Source: Candidatus Aenigmatarchaeota archaeon | GTDB lineage: Archaea; Aenigmatarchaeota; Aenigmatarchaeia; QMZS01 | DNA: 22,306 bases | Assembly: GCA_003663295.1 (NCBI GenBank) | Contig: QMZS01000008.1 | Location: 1 to 22,306 of the forward strand | Direction of reading: 5' to 3' | In this document: one piece after another, positions 7,866-14,513 of the stretch | Layout: every line of letters starts with the position of its first letter | How positions within the stretch are numbered: the stretch's first letter is position 1 | Program-made: the position numbers and the translations under genes | Notes under the pieces: generated by a model | The model's input: the letters and a program-made list of their open reading frames with translations, nothing else | Told to the model about the DNA's origin: nothing | The model's database searches: none

Positions 7866-8870
7866 TTAAAAAGGTCGGCTATCCCGTCTCAAAAAGAAAA
7901 TATTCTGTAACCCCAATTTAGATGCGATTATATTTACATAATTATCAGAATCATTCTCTGATAACTTGGCTCTCTGATCCGCTTCAATCAAAACCGTTGG
8001 AAGTCCATAAGTTTTGCTCTGGGATGAAATCGTGTAAACAAGTTCAGCAATTCTTTTTCCCTGAGCTTCATCTCCTATGAACTCAACTCTTATTGGTCTA
8101 TCAAATTCAACGGTTTTCAAATAAAAATAATTTATCCCTCCTTCCAGATTAATTATTTTTGTGACCTCTCTTTTCTCAAGCAGGTAATGAAGAAGGTTTG
8201 TGTCTTTTGTTCGATTCAAAATAGTTATAAGTTCTTGCTTGTTTTTAATATCTAATTTCTCAATTATATTATCCGCAATATGTTTACAGAATACCGAACT
8301 TCTTGAATCTTCAACAACTCCGGCAAGAAGACAATTTTCCTGTTTTGCGGTGTTGCATAATTTTTCAAATAATTTATTGACTTCAAGATAATCAGAATAA
8401 ACTGTGCTTTCTGTACTCGGTGCATCTGCGGGATTCACCAGCAAACTCCCGTCTATCAAAAACAAATTTGGGGAATATTTTGAAATGGTTTCAATGCTCA
8501 CAATGAGTTCTTTTTTTATTCTTTGGAGGCTCCAGAAGATCCTGAATTCAATATCTGAAAAAGATTCTTTGGAATGAATGATCTCCGGGACCGGATTCAT
8601 AATTGGGTGATATGCAACATCAACAAGCTTGCTTTTTTTATAACTGAAAATAACCCCAATTGCTCTTAAAAAAACAAAATCCATTAAATGACCTGACTTC
8701 TTTGTCAACCCACCATCTTCACCACCAATTTTAATATTTCCTAATTCTACTTTTGAAACATTCCAATATAATTCAGGAATTTCTCTTAAAAATCCAGCGA
8801 GTTTTTTTTTCTCAATTTCAAGAATTTTTATTTTATCAACTATTTTATCTAATTCGTGTATGGAAACCAT
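7866..8870 (-). CDS. nurA: NurA-family 5'-3' nuclease
   Basis: 334 residues. NurA features in order: GGEDGGLTKKSG near residues 49-60 (acidic metal-binding motif, Asp52), NLFLIDGSLL near 135-144 (Asp140-Gly-Ser), GVVEDSRS near 184-191, and the C-terminal PTVLIEADQRAKLSE. NurA works with the HerA helicase/translocase in DNA end resection for homologous recombination. HerA is usually adjacent in archaea, but here neither flank is HerA. The start ATG at 8870 is the first codon of a conserved-looking N-terminal helix. Confidence 0.82.
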   Translation of the reverse strand: MVSIHELDKIVDKIKILEIEKKKLAGFLREIPELYWNVSKVELGNIKIGGEDGGLTKKSGHLMDFVFLRAIGVIFSYKKSKLVDVAYHPIMNPVPEIIHSKESFSDIEFRIFWSLQRIKKELIVSIETISKYSPNLFLIDGSLLVNPADAPSTESTVYSDYLEVNKLFEKLCNTAKQENCLLAGVVEDSRSSVFCKHIADNIIEKLDIKNKQELITILNRTKDTNLLHYLLEKREVTKIINLEGGINYFYLKTVEFDRPIRVEFIGDEAQGKRIAELVYTISSQSKTYGLPTVLIEADQRAKLSENDSDNYVNIIASKLGLQNIFFLRRDSRPF

Positions 8871-8940
8871 AATAATCTAATTTGTTAATTTACTCTTTAT
8901 CAAACTCGTCCCATATAATTACTTTATATTATTTATCAAC

Positions 8941-9390
8941 TTATAATTTCTTACCTAAAATATATCTATGCCCTTCAATATCAAGATAAGACATCGGAGA
9001 AATATTAAACTGCGGCAACAAATCATGAACCATAACTTCTGTATACTGAGCCTGCTTTTTTGGAACCTGCATTTTAATCAGAACTCTTTTATCTGGATTT
9101 AATAAATCCAGAAATTTACCCATGACTTTGAAACTAGTGACAATACTTAATGGAAGATAATTCACAATACAATCAACTTTTTTTGGTAATCTGGAAAGTT
9201 CCAAATCCTCTGGGTTCTCTTCAAACTTTTTTAATTTTGGGCTCTTGATATCCAGTTTCTCAGGAGAAACATAATAAGTCTCTTTTGAATTCATGAGGGT
9301 GAATTTTAATATATCGGGGGTTCCTAAATAAATTACTTTATTGCTGTCTTTAAAAAACCAATATAATAACTGGAAATCAGTCCAATCCAT
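8941..9390 (-). CDS. Hypothetical protein, possible Rossmann/methyltransferase-like fold
   Basis: 149 residues. Alternating strands and helices (NKVIYLGTPDILKF, KVDCIVNYLPL, FLDLLNPDKRVLIKMQVP, DIEGHRYILGKKL) resemble a shortened Rossmann-type methyltransferase fold. The end looks like the last three strands of an FtsJ-like domain. The GxGxG cofactor loop is not seen, so binding of S-adenosylmethionine is doubtful. Function unknown. It is divergent from secE, with only 26 nt between starts. Confidence 0.55.
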   Translation of the reverse strand: MDWTDFQLLYWFFKDSNKVIYLGTPDILKFTLMNSKETYYVSPEKLDIKSPKLKKFEENPEDLELSRLPKKVDCIVNYLPLSIVTSFKVMGKFLDLLNPDKRVLIKMQVPKKQAQYTEVMVHDLLPQFNISPMSYLDIEGHRYILGKKL

Positions 9391-9416
9391 ATTTAAATAT
9401 CCTACATAGTTTTATA

Positions 9417-9590
9417 ATGAAGAAAAAACTGAAAACCTTCCTGAAACAATGTAAAAGAATATTGGCCATTGCAACAAAACCGGGTAAAGATGAATATTTT
9501 AATTATTCAAAAATTATTGCGATTGGGGTTCTTGCATTAGGTCTTTTTGGGTTTATATTTTACCTAATATTCTCTTATCTGGGAGTATAA
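9417..9590 (+). CDS. secE: Protein translocase subunit SecE (Sec61 gamma)
   Basis: 57 residues, too short for many gene finders. It reads MKKKLKTFLKQCKRILAIAT, then a KPGKDEYF motif, then one hydrophobic segment at about residues 33-55. An amphipathic helix with Lys/Arg, a 'KP...EY' hinge and a single membrane span is the signature of archaeal SecE/Sec61 gamma. SecE clamps the two halves of the SecY channel. In many archaea it begins the secE-nusG-rpl11-rpl1-rpl10-rpl12 cluster. Here it stands about 800 nt before uL1 on the same strand, but nusG and uL11 are absent between them. Confidence 0.85.
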   Translation: MKKKLKTFLKQCKRILAIATKPGKDEYFNYSKIIAIGVLALGLFGFIFYLIFSYLGV

Positions 9591-9732
9591 TCAAGAAATA
9601 CAGCAATAATTCTTATTTTCCTTTATTGCATTTTGAGTTTAATTTGCTAAACTGCAATATTTGAAAATTCATCTCAAAAAAATAGGATTTTCATTTCATT
9701 TATGAAATAATTATCTTATTTACCCAAAAATT
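9591..9732. other. AT-rich intergenic stretch between secE and a convergent gene
   Basis: 142 bp that read through both strands without an ORF of note. A small ATTTCATTTATGAAAT inverted repeat lies near 9693-9710. It may serve as a bidirectional terminator. Nothing else can be supported. Confidence 0.4.
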
Positions 9733-10299
9733 CTAAGAAACAATAATAAGAAGCAGTTTTCCCAAAACCTGGCTTAATCCTTCTGAATCTTTCCCTTTCA
9801 CATATATATTTTTGCCATCAAATTCAAGTGAGCTGCCTTTTAAAGTCTCATCAGGTCCGAGAATAATTATTGCGGGCTCTTCAGATAGATATTCGGATAA
9901 AGCTGTAGAGTTTATCTCTTTTTGGTCTTTAAGGAATGAATTATAATAATAACTCAAATAATACGCAAATGGCATTGTCTTTACAACACCTTCTGTGGTC
10001 TCCACAACAAGATTTATTTTCCCCGATTCAAAAAAGTCTTTTATTCGCTTAGCATCATTAACCTCATATTCTTTTACCAAAATCAGGTTGGTTCCCGCAT
10101 TATAAGCGGGTTTGTGCCATTCGTTGTCACTTAAAAAACAAATAGAATAATAATCGCAAATCATTGTTTTATTGTTCAGCTGAAAATCACCATTTTCCTC
10201 TGGCATTGTAGGTTCTGAGGTTGTTGGATATAACAGCAATACCGCAAACAAAAGGATTATTGTCCCCATTATTCCTAAAACAGCCTTCCAATCATCCAT
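9733..10299 (-). CDS. Hypothetical single-pass membrane protein
   Basis: 188 residues. It begins MDDWK and then has one hydrophobic segment (about residues 6-24), so a small cytoplasmic tip precedes a membrane anchor and an external domain. That domain has alternating strands, including PAIIILGPDETLKGSSLEF and a terminal GLSQVLGKLLLIIV. The layout with a 'GP-E...L..DGKNIYVKG' stretch recalls a small alpha/beta domain found in archaeal envelope proteins, but no function was recognised. It interrupts the usual order from secE to the ribosomal genes. Confidence 0.65.
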   Translation of the reverse strand: MDDWKAVLGIMGTIILLFAVLLLYPTTSEPTMPEENGDFQLNNKTMICDYYSICFLSDNEWHKPAYNAGTNLILVKEYEVNDAKRIKDFFESGKINLVVETTEGVVKTMPFAYYLSYYYNSFLKDQKEINSTALSEYLSEEPAIIILGPDETLKGSSLEFDGKNIYVKGKDSEGLSQVLGKLLLIIVS

Positions 10300-10368
10300 A
10301 ATTAATCCTTTTTCAATTTAAAGCTGGAACTCAGAGATTGGTCCGGTTATTTTCAATAGTGGTGTAAA

Positions 10369-10379
10369 CTTAAAATTTA
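10369..10379 (+). promoter_or_regulatory. TATA-like promoter element of the uL1-uL10 operon
   Basis: CTTAAAATTTA lies 15-25 nt upstream of the uL1 ATG. The short spacing implies a leaderless or near-leaderless mRNA. No Shine-Dalgarno sequence precedes the start. Confidence 0.35.
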
Positions 10380-10393
10380 ACTTAATTACATTA

Positions 10394-11011
10394 ATGGTAG
10401 AGCTAAAAGTCGAAGACCTCAAAAAACTGAGAGAAAACAAGAGAAATTTTAATCAGATGTTTGACTTAGTGATTAATATCTCGGGTTTGGACCTAAAAAA
10501 ACCGGAAAACAGGATTAGGGATAAAGTTAAACTCAATCATAAAATCAGAGACCGCAAAATATGCTTCATTGTTGAATCCCTTGTAACAAAAGCAAATGAG
10601 ACCAAACAAAAAGTATTGAAAGCTTCGGAATTGGATTTTAAGAAAACCGAAGGCAAAAAACTTGCTGGAGAATATGATTTCTTTGTCGTGGAGGCTACTT
10701 TAATGTCTAAAGTGGCAAAAATTCTTGGAAAATACATTGGACCTAGAAACAAATCAATGATTCCAATCCCCCCAACCGCAAAAAATCTTCCTCTTGTAAT
10801 TCAGGATCTTGAAAGAACAATTTCAGTAAACCTAATTAAACAACAACTCATCCAGATTCCTATTGGAACCGAAAAACTCACAGATGCTGAATTAATTGAA
10901 AATTTTAACACCGCATACAACCATATAGCCGAAAACATTGAAAACAAAGGCGGAATTATAAAAACCGCTTACATTAAATTAACTATGTGCGAACCAATAA
11001 AATTATTATAA
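10394..11011 (+). CDS. rpl1: Large-subunit ribosomal protein uL1
   Basis: 205 residues, usual length for archaeal L1. It has the archaeal start (VELKVEDLKKLRENKRNFNQ), the DLVINISGLDLKKPENRI segment and GKYIGPRNKSMIPIPP, the signature near the RNA-binding interface. uL1 forms the L1 stalk that helps release E-site tRNA; archaeal L1 also regulates its own operon. It is followed after one base by uL10 on the same strand, so the pair is co-transcribed. Confidence 0.95.
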   Translation: MVELKVEDLKKLRENKRNFNQMFDLVINISGLDLKKPENRIRDKVKLNHKIRDRKICFIVESLVTKANETKQKVLKASELDFKKTEGKKLAGEYDFFVVEATLMSKVAKILGKYIGPRNKSMIPIPPTAKNLPLVIQDLERTISVNLIKQQLIQIPIGTEKLTDAELIENFNTAYNHIAENIENKGGIIKTAYIKLTMCEPIKLL

Positions 11012-11012
11012 A

Positions 11013-11837
11013 ATGGTATCTGAAAAGAAAGTTGGGTTACTTAAAAAAATTAACAAGTTGTTAAAAGAACACGATTCTCTTTTGCTTTTTGATTTGGACC
11101 AGATACCTTCGAGACAATTGCATCAGATTAGAAACCAATTAAAAAAAGAAGAAATATTCGCAATAGTTCCTAAGAAAAGCGTTCTTGAATTGGGTCTTAA
11201 AGAAAATAAAAAAGATTTGAGCCTTGATGAATTCAAACAACCAGCGCTTATCTATTCAAACAAAAATCTATTTGATATTCTTAAAAGTCTTAAAAAATTA
11301 ACCGTAAAAAGAAAAATAAAAGTTAATGAAATTATATCTGGAGAAATAGAAATTCCCGCAATGGATACAGAAATTCAGGCAGGTCCGGCAATAAGCATCT
11401 TTAAACAATTCCAGATTCAGACAATGATGAAAGCCGGAAAAATAGCTGTGAGGGAAGCAAAAGTGGTGTGTAAAGAAGGAGATAAAGCAGATGGTGGTCT
11501 TGTTTCACTTCTTAATATGCTTAACATTGAACCGGCTGAATTAACAATCCAGCCTGTGCTTGGTTACAGCCAGAATTTAGTGTACAACAAAACAATTCTT
11601 GAATTAGATGAAACTTATTTCAAAAATCAGATAAATGTTTGCGCAAACAACTTATTTAAATTAACCGTACACGTGAATTATCCTACAAAAGACAATATAA
11701 ATATCTTGTTGCAGAAAAGTGGACAACACGCAAGAAGTCTTGGTATGAAACTTGGAGTGCCTGCAAAAGAATTGCTTCCTGATTTATTGAGAATTGCTCA
11801 AGGTAATGCAAGCAATCTGGAGGTGAGTTCTAAATAA
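11013..11837 (+). CDS. rpl10: Large-subunit ribosomal protein uL10 (P0), short C-terminus
   Basis: 274 residues. The N-terminal RNA-binding domain (KVGLLKKINKLLKEHDSLLLFDLDQIPSRQLHQIR) and the archaea-specific insertion domain (IFKQFQIQTMMKAGKIAVREAKVV, then LNIEPAELTIQPVLGY) are clear. uL10 anchors the L12 stalk dimers to 23S rRNA. Many archaeal uL10 proteins exceed 330 residues and end in an acidic tail like that of L12. This one ends soon after NILLQKSGQHARSLGMKLGV with only a short helix beyond, so it offers fewer L12-binding helices. The ATG is one base after the uL1 stop. No L12 gene follows directly. Confidence 0.92.
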   Translation: MVSEKKVGLLKKINKLLKEHDSLLLFDLDQIPSRQLHQIRNQLKKEEIFAIVPKKSVLELGLKENKKDLSLDEFKQPALIYSNKNLFDILKSLKKLTVKRKIKVNEIISGEIEIPAMDTEIQAGPAISIFKQFQIQTMMKAGKIAVREAKVVCKEGDKADGGLVSLLNMLNIEPAELTIQPVLGYSQNLVYNKTILELDETYFKNQINVCANNLFKLTVHVNYPTKDNINILLQKSGQHARSLGMKLGVPAKELLPDLLRIAQGNASNLEVSSK

Positions 11838-11877
11838 AATAATTGCTTAAAATATTCATTCCAGATTATTAAAAAAA

Positions 11878-12018
11878 CTATTTAAATTTTACTGCGCAGA
11901 TTTTGCATAAACCTTTTTCAGTGTTGTAACATTCTGAACAAACTAATCTTCCGCAAAGAGTGCAGGAATTCATTATCCCGGGTTTTCCGCAAATTTGGCA
12001 GAGACCTTCTTTTATCAT
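11878..12018 (-). CDS. 46-residue double zinc-finger mini-protein
   Basis: Eight cysteines form four CxxC pairs: Cys7/10, 19/22, 27/30 and 38/41. The pattern MIKEGLCQICGKPGIMNSCT shows the first pair and its glycine knuckle. This is enough to bind two zinc ions in a HIT- or B-box-like cross-brace. Similar tiny zinc-binding proteins occur widely in archaea without assigned function. It is convergent with uL10 and divergent from the resolvase-like gene, and an AT-rich stretch separates it from that gene. Too short for common gene finders, but the cysteine spacing is convincing. Confidence 0.75.
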   Translation of the reverse strand: MIKEGLCQICGKPGIMNSCTLCGRLVCSECYNTEKGLCKICAVKFK

Positions 12019-12057
12019 ATATGTAATTATAGGTAAAATCAAAATACATGGATTATT

Positions 12058-12432
12058 ATGGAAGTTCCATATATTATTATATTCATTCTTTTTCTGATAA
12101 TAATTATCTTGACCTATATGTTAATTTCAAGAAGAAAAGAAATAAAAGCCATCCGGAAAGACGCGATTGAAAAAAGCAGGCTTGTACTAGAAGGTAAATT
12201 TAAAGAGCAACTTGCGCCTTTCCTCCCGGATTTTAATTTTAATCCAACAGATGCGAGGTTTCTCGGCTCCCCTATTGATTTTGTTGTCTTTGACGGAGCC
12301 GCAGACAGCAATATAAAAAAAATTGTATTTGTTGAGGTAAAATCAGGAAAAAGTAAACTTACAAAAAAAGAAGAACAGATAAGAGAAGTTATTTACAACG
12401 GGAATGTTGAATTTAAAATATGCAGGATTTAA
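12058..12432 (+). CDS. Membrane-anchored Holliday-junction-resolvase-like protein (COG4741-type)
   Basis: 124 residues. A hydrophobic N-terminus (about residues 5-23) is followed by a charged helix (RRKEIKAIRKDAIEKSR), then a restriction-endonuclease-like core. Core motifs are the catalytic-type Asp74 in GSPIDFVVFDG and Glu93-x-Lys95 in VFVEVKSGKSKLTKKEEQ, as in the PD-(D/E)xK superfamily. The spacing and the NPTDARFLGSP segment fit the archaeal 'predicted Holliday junction resolvase-like' family. Nuclease activity and substrate are inferred; the role of the membrane anchor is unknown. Confidence 0.75.
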   Translation: MEVPYIIIFILFLIIIILTYMLISRRKEIKAIRKDAIEKSRLVLEGKFKEQLAPFLPDFNFNPTDARFLGSPIDFVVFDGAADSNIKKIVFVEVKSGKSKLTKKEEQIREVIYNGNVEFKICRI

Positions 12433-12436
12433 AAAA

Positions 12437-13078
12437 TTAACCTAAGGTAAAAGAATCCATATGAACATTTGAACATTTCCCGTTAAAAATCATTTCATTG
12501 TTGCTGTAAATCATATCTCCCTGAAAACCATAAATCTTGCTGCCCAAATCAAGTTTAACCTCAAGATTCTGCGGATAAGTTACCTTCATCTCCCCAGAAT
12601 TTACGGTTAACTCGCCAATTTTCAAATGAGCAACTCTTAATTCATCCATATTCATATCGTATAACTGCACTTTTGAATTTCCCTCAAGTTTAAAATTACC
12701 TGAAGATAATCCCGTTATTGAGCCAGAAATCAGGGAATTTGTAAATGAAATAGAACCAGTGAAATTTTTCAGTAACAATTCACCATCAACAGTTAAATCT
12801 TTGCCATCCACTTTTAACTTATAAGCTCCGTAAAATTTCATACTTAAATCCGATGGAGCCCCCACCTGCAAATTATTTAATTCCTTTGTTGAAAAAGACA
12901 ATAATATATTTTCCTGAAACTCCTGATTCCGGTCAAATAAACGGTTAAAAAGCTCATTAACTGGAGAAAGCACATCAGTTAAAGAACTCGCAAAATCCGA
13001 GGAAAAAAAAGGAAATATCCCTAAAGAAACAATCAACACCAAAATTAATATTGTAATAGGAACCTTCCAATCCACCAT
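12437..13078 (-). CDS. Hypothetical single-pass membrane protein with beta-rich external domain
   Basis: 213 residues. It begins MVDWK and then a hydrophobic segment (about residues 6-25). The external region has alternating short strands with Gly/Ser/Asn turns (GSISFTNSLISGSITGLSSG and following), typical of beta-solenoid or AsmA-like repeats. No family was assigned. It is convergent with the resolvase-like gene, separated from it by only 4 bases. The DWK start followed by one membrane anchor matches the protein at 9733-10299. Confidence 0.65.
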   Translation of the reverse strand: MVDWKVPITILILVLIVSLGIFPFFSSDFASSLTDVLSPVNELFNRLFDRNQEFQENILLSFSTKELNNLQVGAPSDLSMKFYGAYKLKVDGKDLTVDGELLLKNFTGSISFTNSLISGSITGLSSGNFKLEGNSKVQLYDMNMDELRVAHLKIGELTVNSGEMKVTYPQNLEVKLDLGSKIYGFQGDMIYSNNEMIFNGKCSNVHMDSFTLG

Positions 13079-13109
13079 ATCTTATCTTGTTTTTATGTTT
13101 AATATCTTG

Positions 13110-13682
13110 TCAACTTGATTCTAACGCCTGTTTAACCTCTTCTAAATCAACCCCTTCCCTTAAAATTCTCCTGTTAGTCAAATCAACGACCGTAGAGGGA
13201 ATCTTATATTTACAGTCCCCACCAACAATAAAATCAACCTCAGGTTTCACATATTTGGCTTCAGTAATCTCTTCCTCTCCTGAAAAGTTTGCTGAAGTTG
13301 CTGTAATAGGAAATCCTGCTTTTTCAATTATTTCTCTTGTTAGCTCATTTTCAGGAAATCTTATTCCTATTAAATCCCTTCCGGTGGTGAGTAAATCAGA
13401 AACAACTTCTTTTTTGGGAAGGATTATTGTCACAGGTCCAGGCAATAATTTCTTTAAAATCTCTTTGTCTTTCTCAAAAACACAGGCAATATCCTCAAGC
13501 ATTTTAAAATTCGCCACAGCAACAGAAATTGGTTTGTTCAGAGACCTGCGCTTTATCTCAAATAATCTTCTTATTGCATTCTCATTAAAGATATTTGCTC
13601 CGAGCCCGTAAACAGTTTCTGTTGGATAAGCGATTATCCCCCCTAATTTTAAAACCTCTGCGGCTTTTTCTATTTGGTTCAT
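13110..13682 (-). CDS. tsaC: Threonylcarbamoyl-AMP synthase, TsaC/YrdC type
   Basis: 190 residues from the ATG at 13682 (MNQIEKAAEVLKLGGIIAYP). YrdC motifs are clear: AYPTETVYGLGAN near residues 18-30, the substrate-binding KRRSLNKPISVAVAN near 44-58, LLPGPVTIILPKK, and ITATSANFSG. The enzyme makes L-threonylcarbamoyl-AMP from Thr, bicarbonate and ATP, the first step of t6A37 formation in tRNAs that read ANN codons. It contains only the YrdC domain and lacks the Sua5 C-terminal domain. An upstream in-frame ATG at 13772 would add a hydrophobic 30-residue tail with no homology and overlap the divergent gene, so 13682 is preferred. Confidence 0.9.
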   Translation of the reverse strand: MNQIEKAAEVLKLGGIIAYPTETVYGLGANIFNENAIRRLFEIKRRSLNKPISVAVANFKMLEDIACVFEKDKEILKKLLPGPVTIILPKKEVVSDLLTTGRDLIGIRFPENELTREIIEKAGFPITATSANFSGEEEITEAKYVKPEVDFIVGGDCKYKIPSTVVDLTNRRILREGVDLEEVKQALESS

Positions 13683-13721
13683 AAATTTAGAGAATTTTAG
13701 TTTATTTGGCAAAAGAAGTAA

Positions 13722-13729
13722 ATATATAA
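13722..13729 (+). promoter_or_regulatory. TATA-like box for the gene at 13755
   Basis: ATATATAA lies 26-33 nt upstream of the ATG at 13755, the spacing seen for leaderless archaeal promoters. Confidence 0.45.
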
Positions 13730-13754
13730 TTTTAATTATTATTAATTTGTGGTA

Positions 13755-14219
13755 ATGGAAAACCGAATTCATATTTCTTTTGAGGGAATTTGCCCCCCGG
13801 AAGATGAAATTAATTTAAGAGATATTAGAAAATTTATCGAATCTAAAACGGGTTTTAGTTTAATAACAAACCAGGATAATTATCTGTATTCCTCTAATAA
13901 ACCAAAAGATGTGGAGTTGCAGATTGATTATGATGGAGAATTGAAGTTAAAAAGGGTCGGAGGTGATGCAACAGATTTTCCTGAATTAATAAATGAAGGT
14001 TATAATCTAATCAAAATATTAAAAGAATTTGGTTTGGAGTATAAAAAAGAGATGGATTTATTTTCTTATGGAAAAAACGTGGTTAAAGATTATAATATTA
14101 TGAAATCTGAAATAGAAAAAAATATTAAAGAAATTTTTGGTGGTGATGTGGAAAAAGATGGGATTTATAAAGAGGATTGTATGGTGGGAGTCACTTATAC
14201 TCATTTAGATGTTTTTTAA
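13755..14219 (+). CDS. Hypothetical protein
   Basis: 154 residues from the ATG at 13755 (MENRIHISFEGICPPEDEIN); a GTG two codons upstream is also possible. It is acidic and mixed alpha/beta without signal peptide or membrane segment, so probably cytoplasmic. Regions such as SYGKNVVKDYNIMKSEIEKN suggest a helical second half. No family was recognised. It is divergent from tsaC and convergent with the tRNA-Gln gene, only 4 bases from its 3' end. Confidence 0.6.
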   Translation: MENRIHISFEGICPPEDEINLRDIRKFIESKTGFSLITNQDNYLYSSNKPKDVELQIDYDGELKLKRVGGDATDFPELINEGYNLIKILKEFGLEYKKEMDLFSYGKNVVKDYNIMKSEIEKNIKEIFGGDVEKDGIYKEDCMVGVTYTHLDVF

Positions 14220-14243
14220 ATTATAGCCCCGCGCGGATTCGAA

Positions 14244-14306
14244 CTCCACTGAACTTCAAAAAGTTCAATTATTTACCTTATCTTCGCCTTTGGCTCGATA
14301 AGCTTT
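14244..14306 (-). other. tRNA-Gln intron 3 (53/54, at the T loop)
   Basis: 63 nt. Central helix CCGC/GUGG with bulges GGA and AGU; cutting after the second base of each joins CGCGG to UUCGAAU. The intron contains two hairpins, CUUAUC/GAUAAG and UGAACUU/AAGUUCA, rather than one continuous inner helix, so the motif is relaxed. Confidence 0.8.
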
Positions 14307-14321
14307 CCGCGGTCGCTGGCT

Positions 14322-14366
14322 AACTTCAATCATCGCAAATTTAACATTTGCTCTTTCCTTTGAACT
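14322..14366 (-). other. tRNA-Gln intron 2 (canonical 37/38)
   Basis: 45 nt. Central helix CUUU/GAAG with bulges GGA and UUA; cutting after the second base of each gives G37 and A38. The inner helix is weak (one U-U mismatch), then a GCAAAU/AUUUGC hairpin. Confidence 0.8.
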
Positions 14367-14382
14367 CCAAAGGCCAGAATCC

Positions 14383-14425
14383 TTGACCCTCCCTTCGCCT
14401 TATTTAAAAATCTACCGAAGAAAGA
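14383..14425 (-). other. tRNA-Gln intron 1 (D loop, between A21 and position 22)
   Basis: 43 nt. GGCC of the D loop pairs with GGUC at the intron end (4 bp), flanked by the 3-nt bulges CAU and AAG. The inner helix is CUUUCUUCG/CGAAGGGAG. Cutting after the second base of each bulge, as tRNA-splicing endonucleases do at bulge-helix-bulge motifs, yields exactly the D arm expected. Confidence 0.8.
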
Positions 14426-14513
14426 TGGGCCGCTAGACTACGGGGCTATAATTAATCTTCCTAAAAAAATAAACAAAGCAATTATTGCTTTTTTATACAT
14501 TTTATAACTAATT

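Larger units (their letters stand above)
14224..14447 (-). tRNA. tRNA-Gln(UUG) with three introns
   Basis: Removing three introns gives a 73-nt cloverleaf: acceptor AGCCCCG/CGGGGCU with discriminator A73; U8-A9; D arm GUCU-AGCGGCCCA-GGAU (G18G19 present); U26; anticodon stem CUGGC/GCCAG with loop CUUUGGA (anticodon UUG); variable loop CGAC; T arm CGCGG-UUCGAAU-CCGCG. Exons are 14426-14447, 14367-14382, 14307-14321 and 14224-14243. The 3' CCA is not encoded. The A1-U72 pair fits archaeal tRNA-Gln. Read without splicing, the T arm cannot fold and no complete tRNA is found, so the three-intron structure is strongly supported. An AT-rich box (14461-14473) upstream is a plausible promoter. Confidence 0.88.

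Noticed and set aside
13087..13611. Plus-strand 174-residue ORF over the TsaC gene
   Set aside because: Antisense to a gene with clear YrdC motifs; composition is Ser/Leu-rich, as expected for a shadow.
13683..13772. N-terminal extension of TsaC from the upstream ATG
   Set aside because: Adds a hydrophobic stretch with no counterpart in the family and overlaps the divergent promoter and gene start.
14224..14447. Reading the tRNA-Gln locus as a decayed tRNA pseudogene
   Set aside because: All stems pair fully after splicing, conserved bases (U8, G18G19, the UUCGAAU loop, A73) are kept, and each insert has splice-competent folding; random decay would not preserve this.
14224..14447. Single long intron in an anticodon loop
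   Set aside because: Removing only the 37/38 insert leaves a D stem and a T stem that cannot pair.
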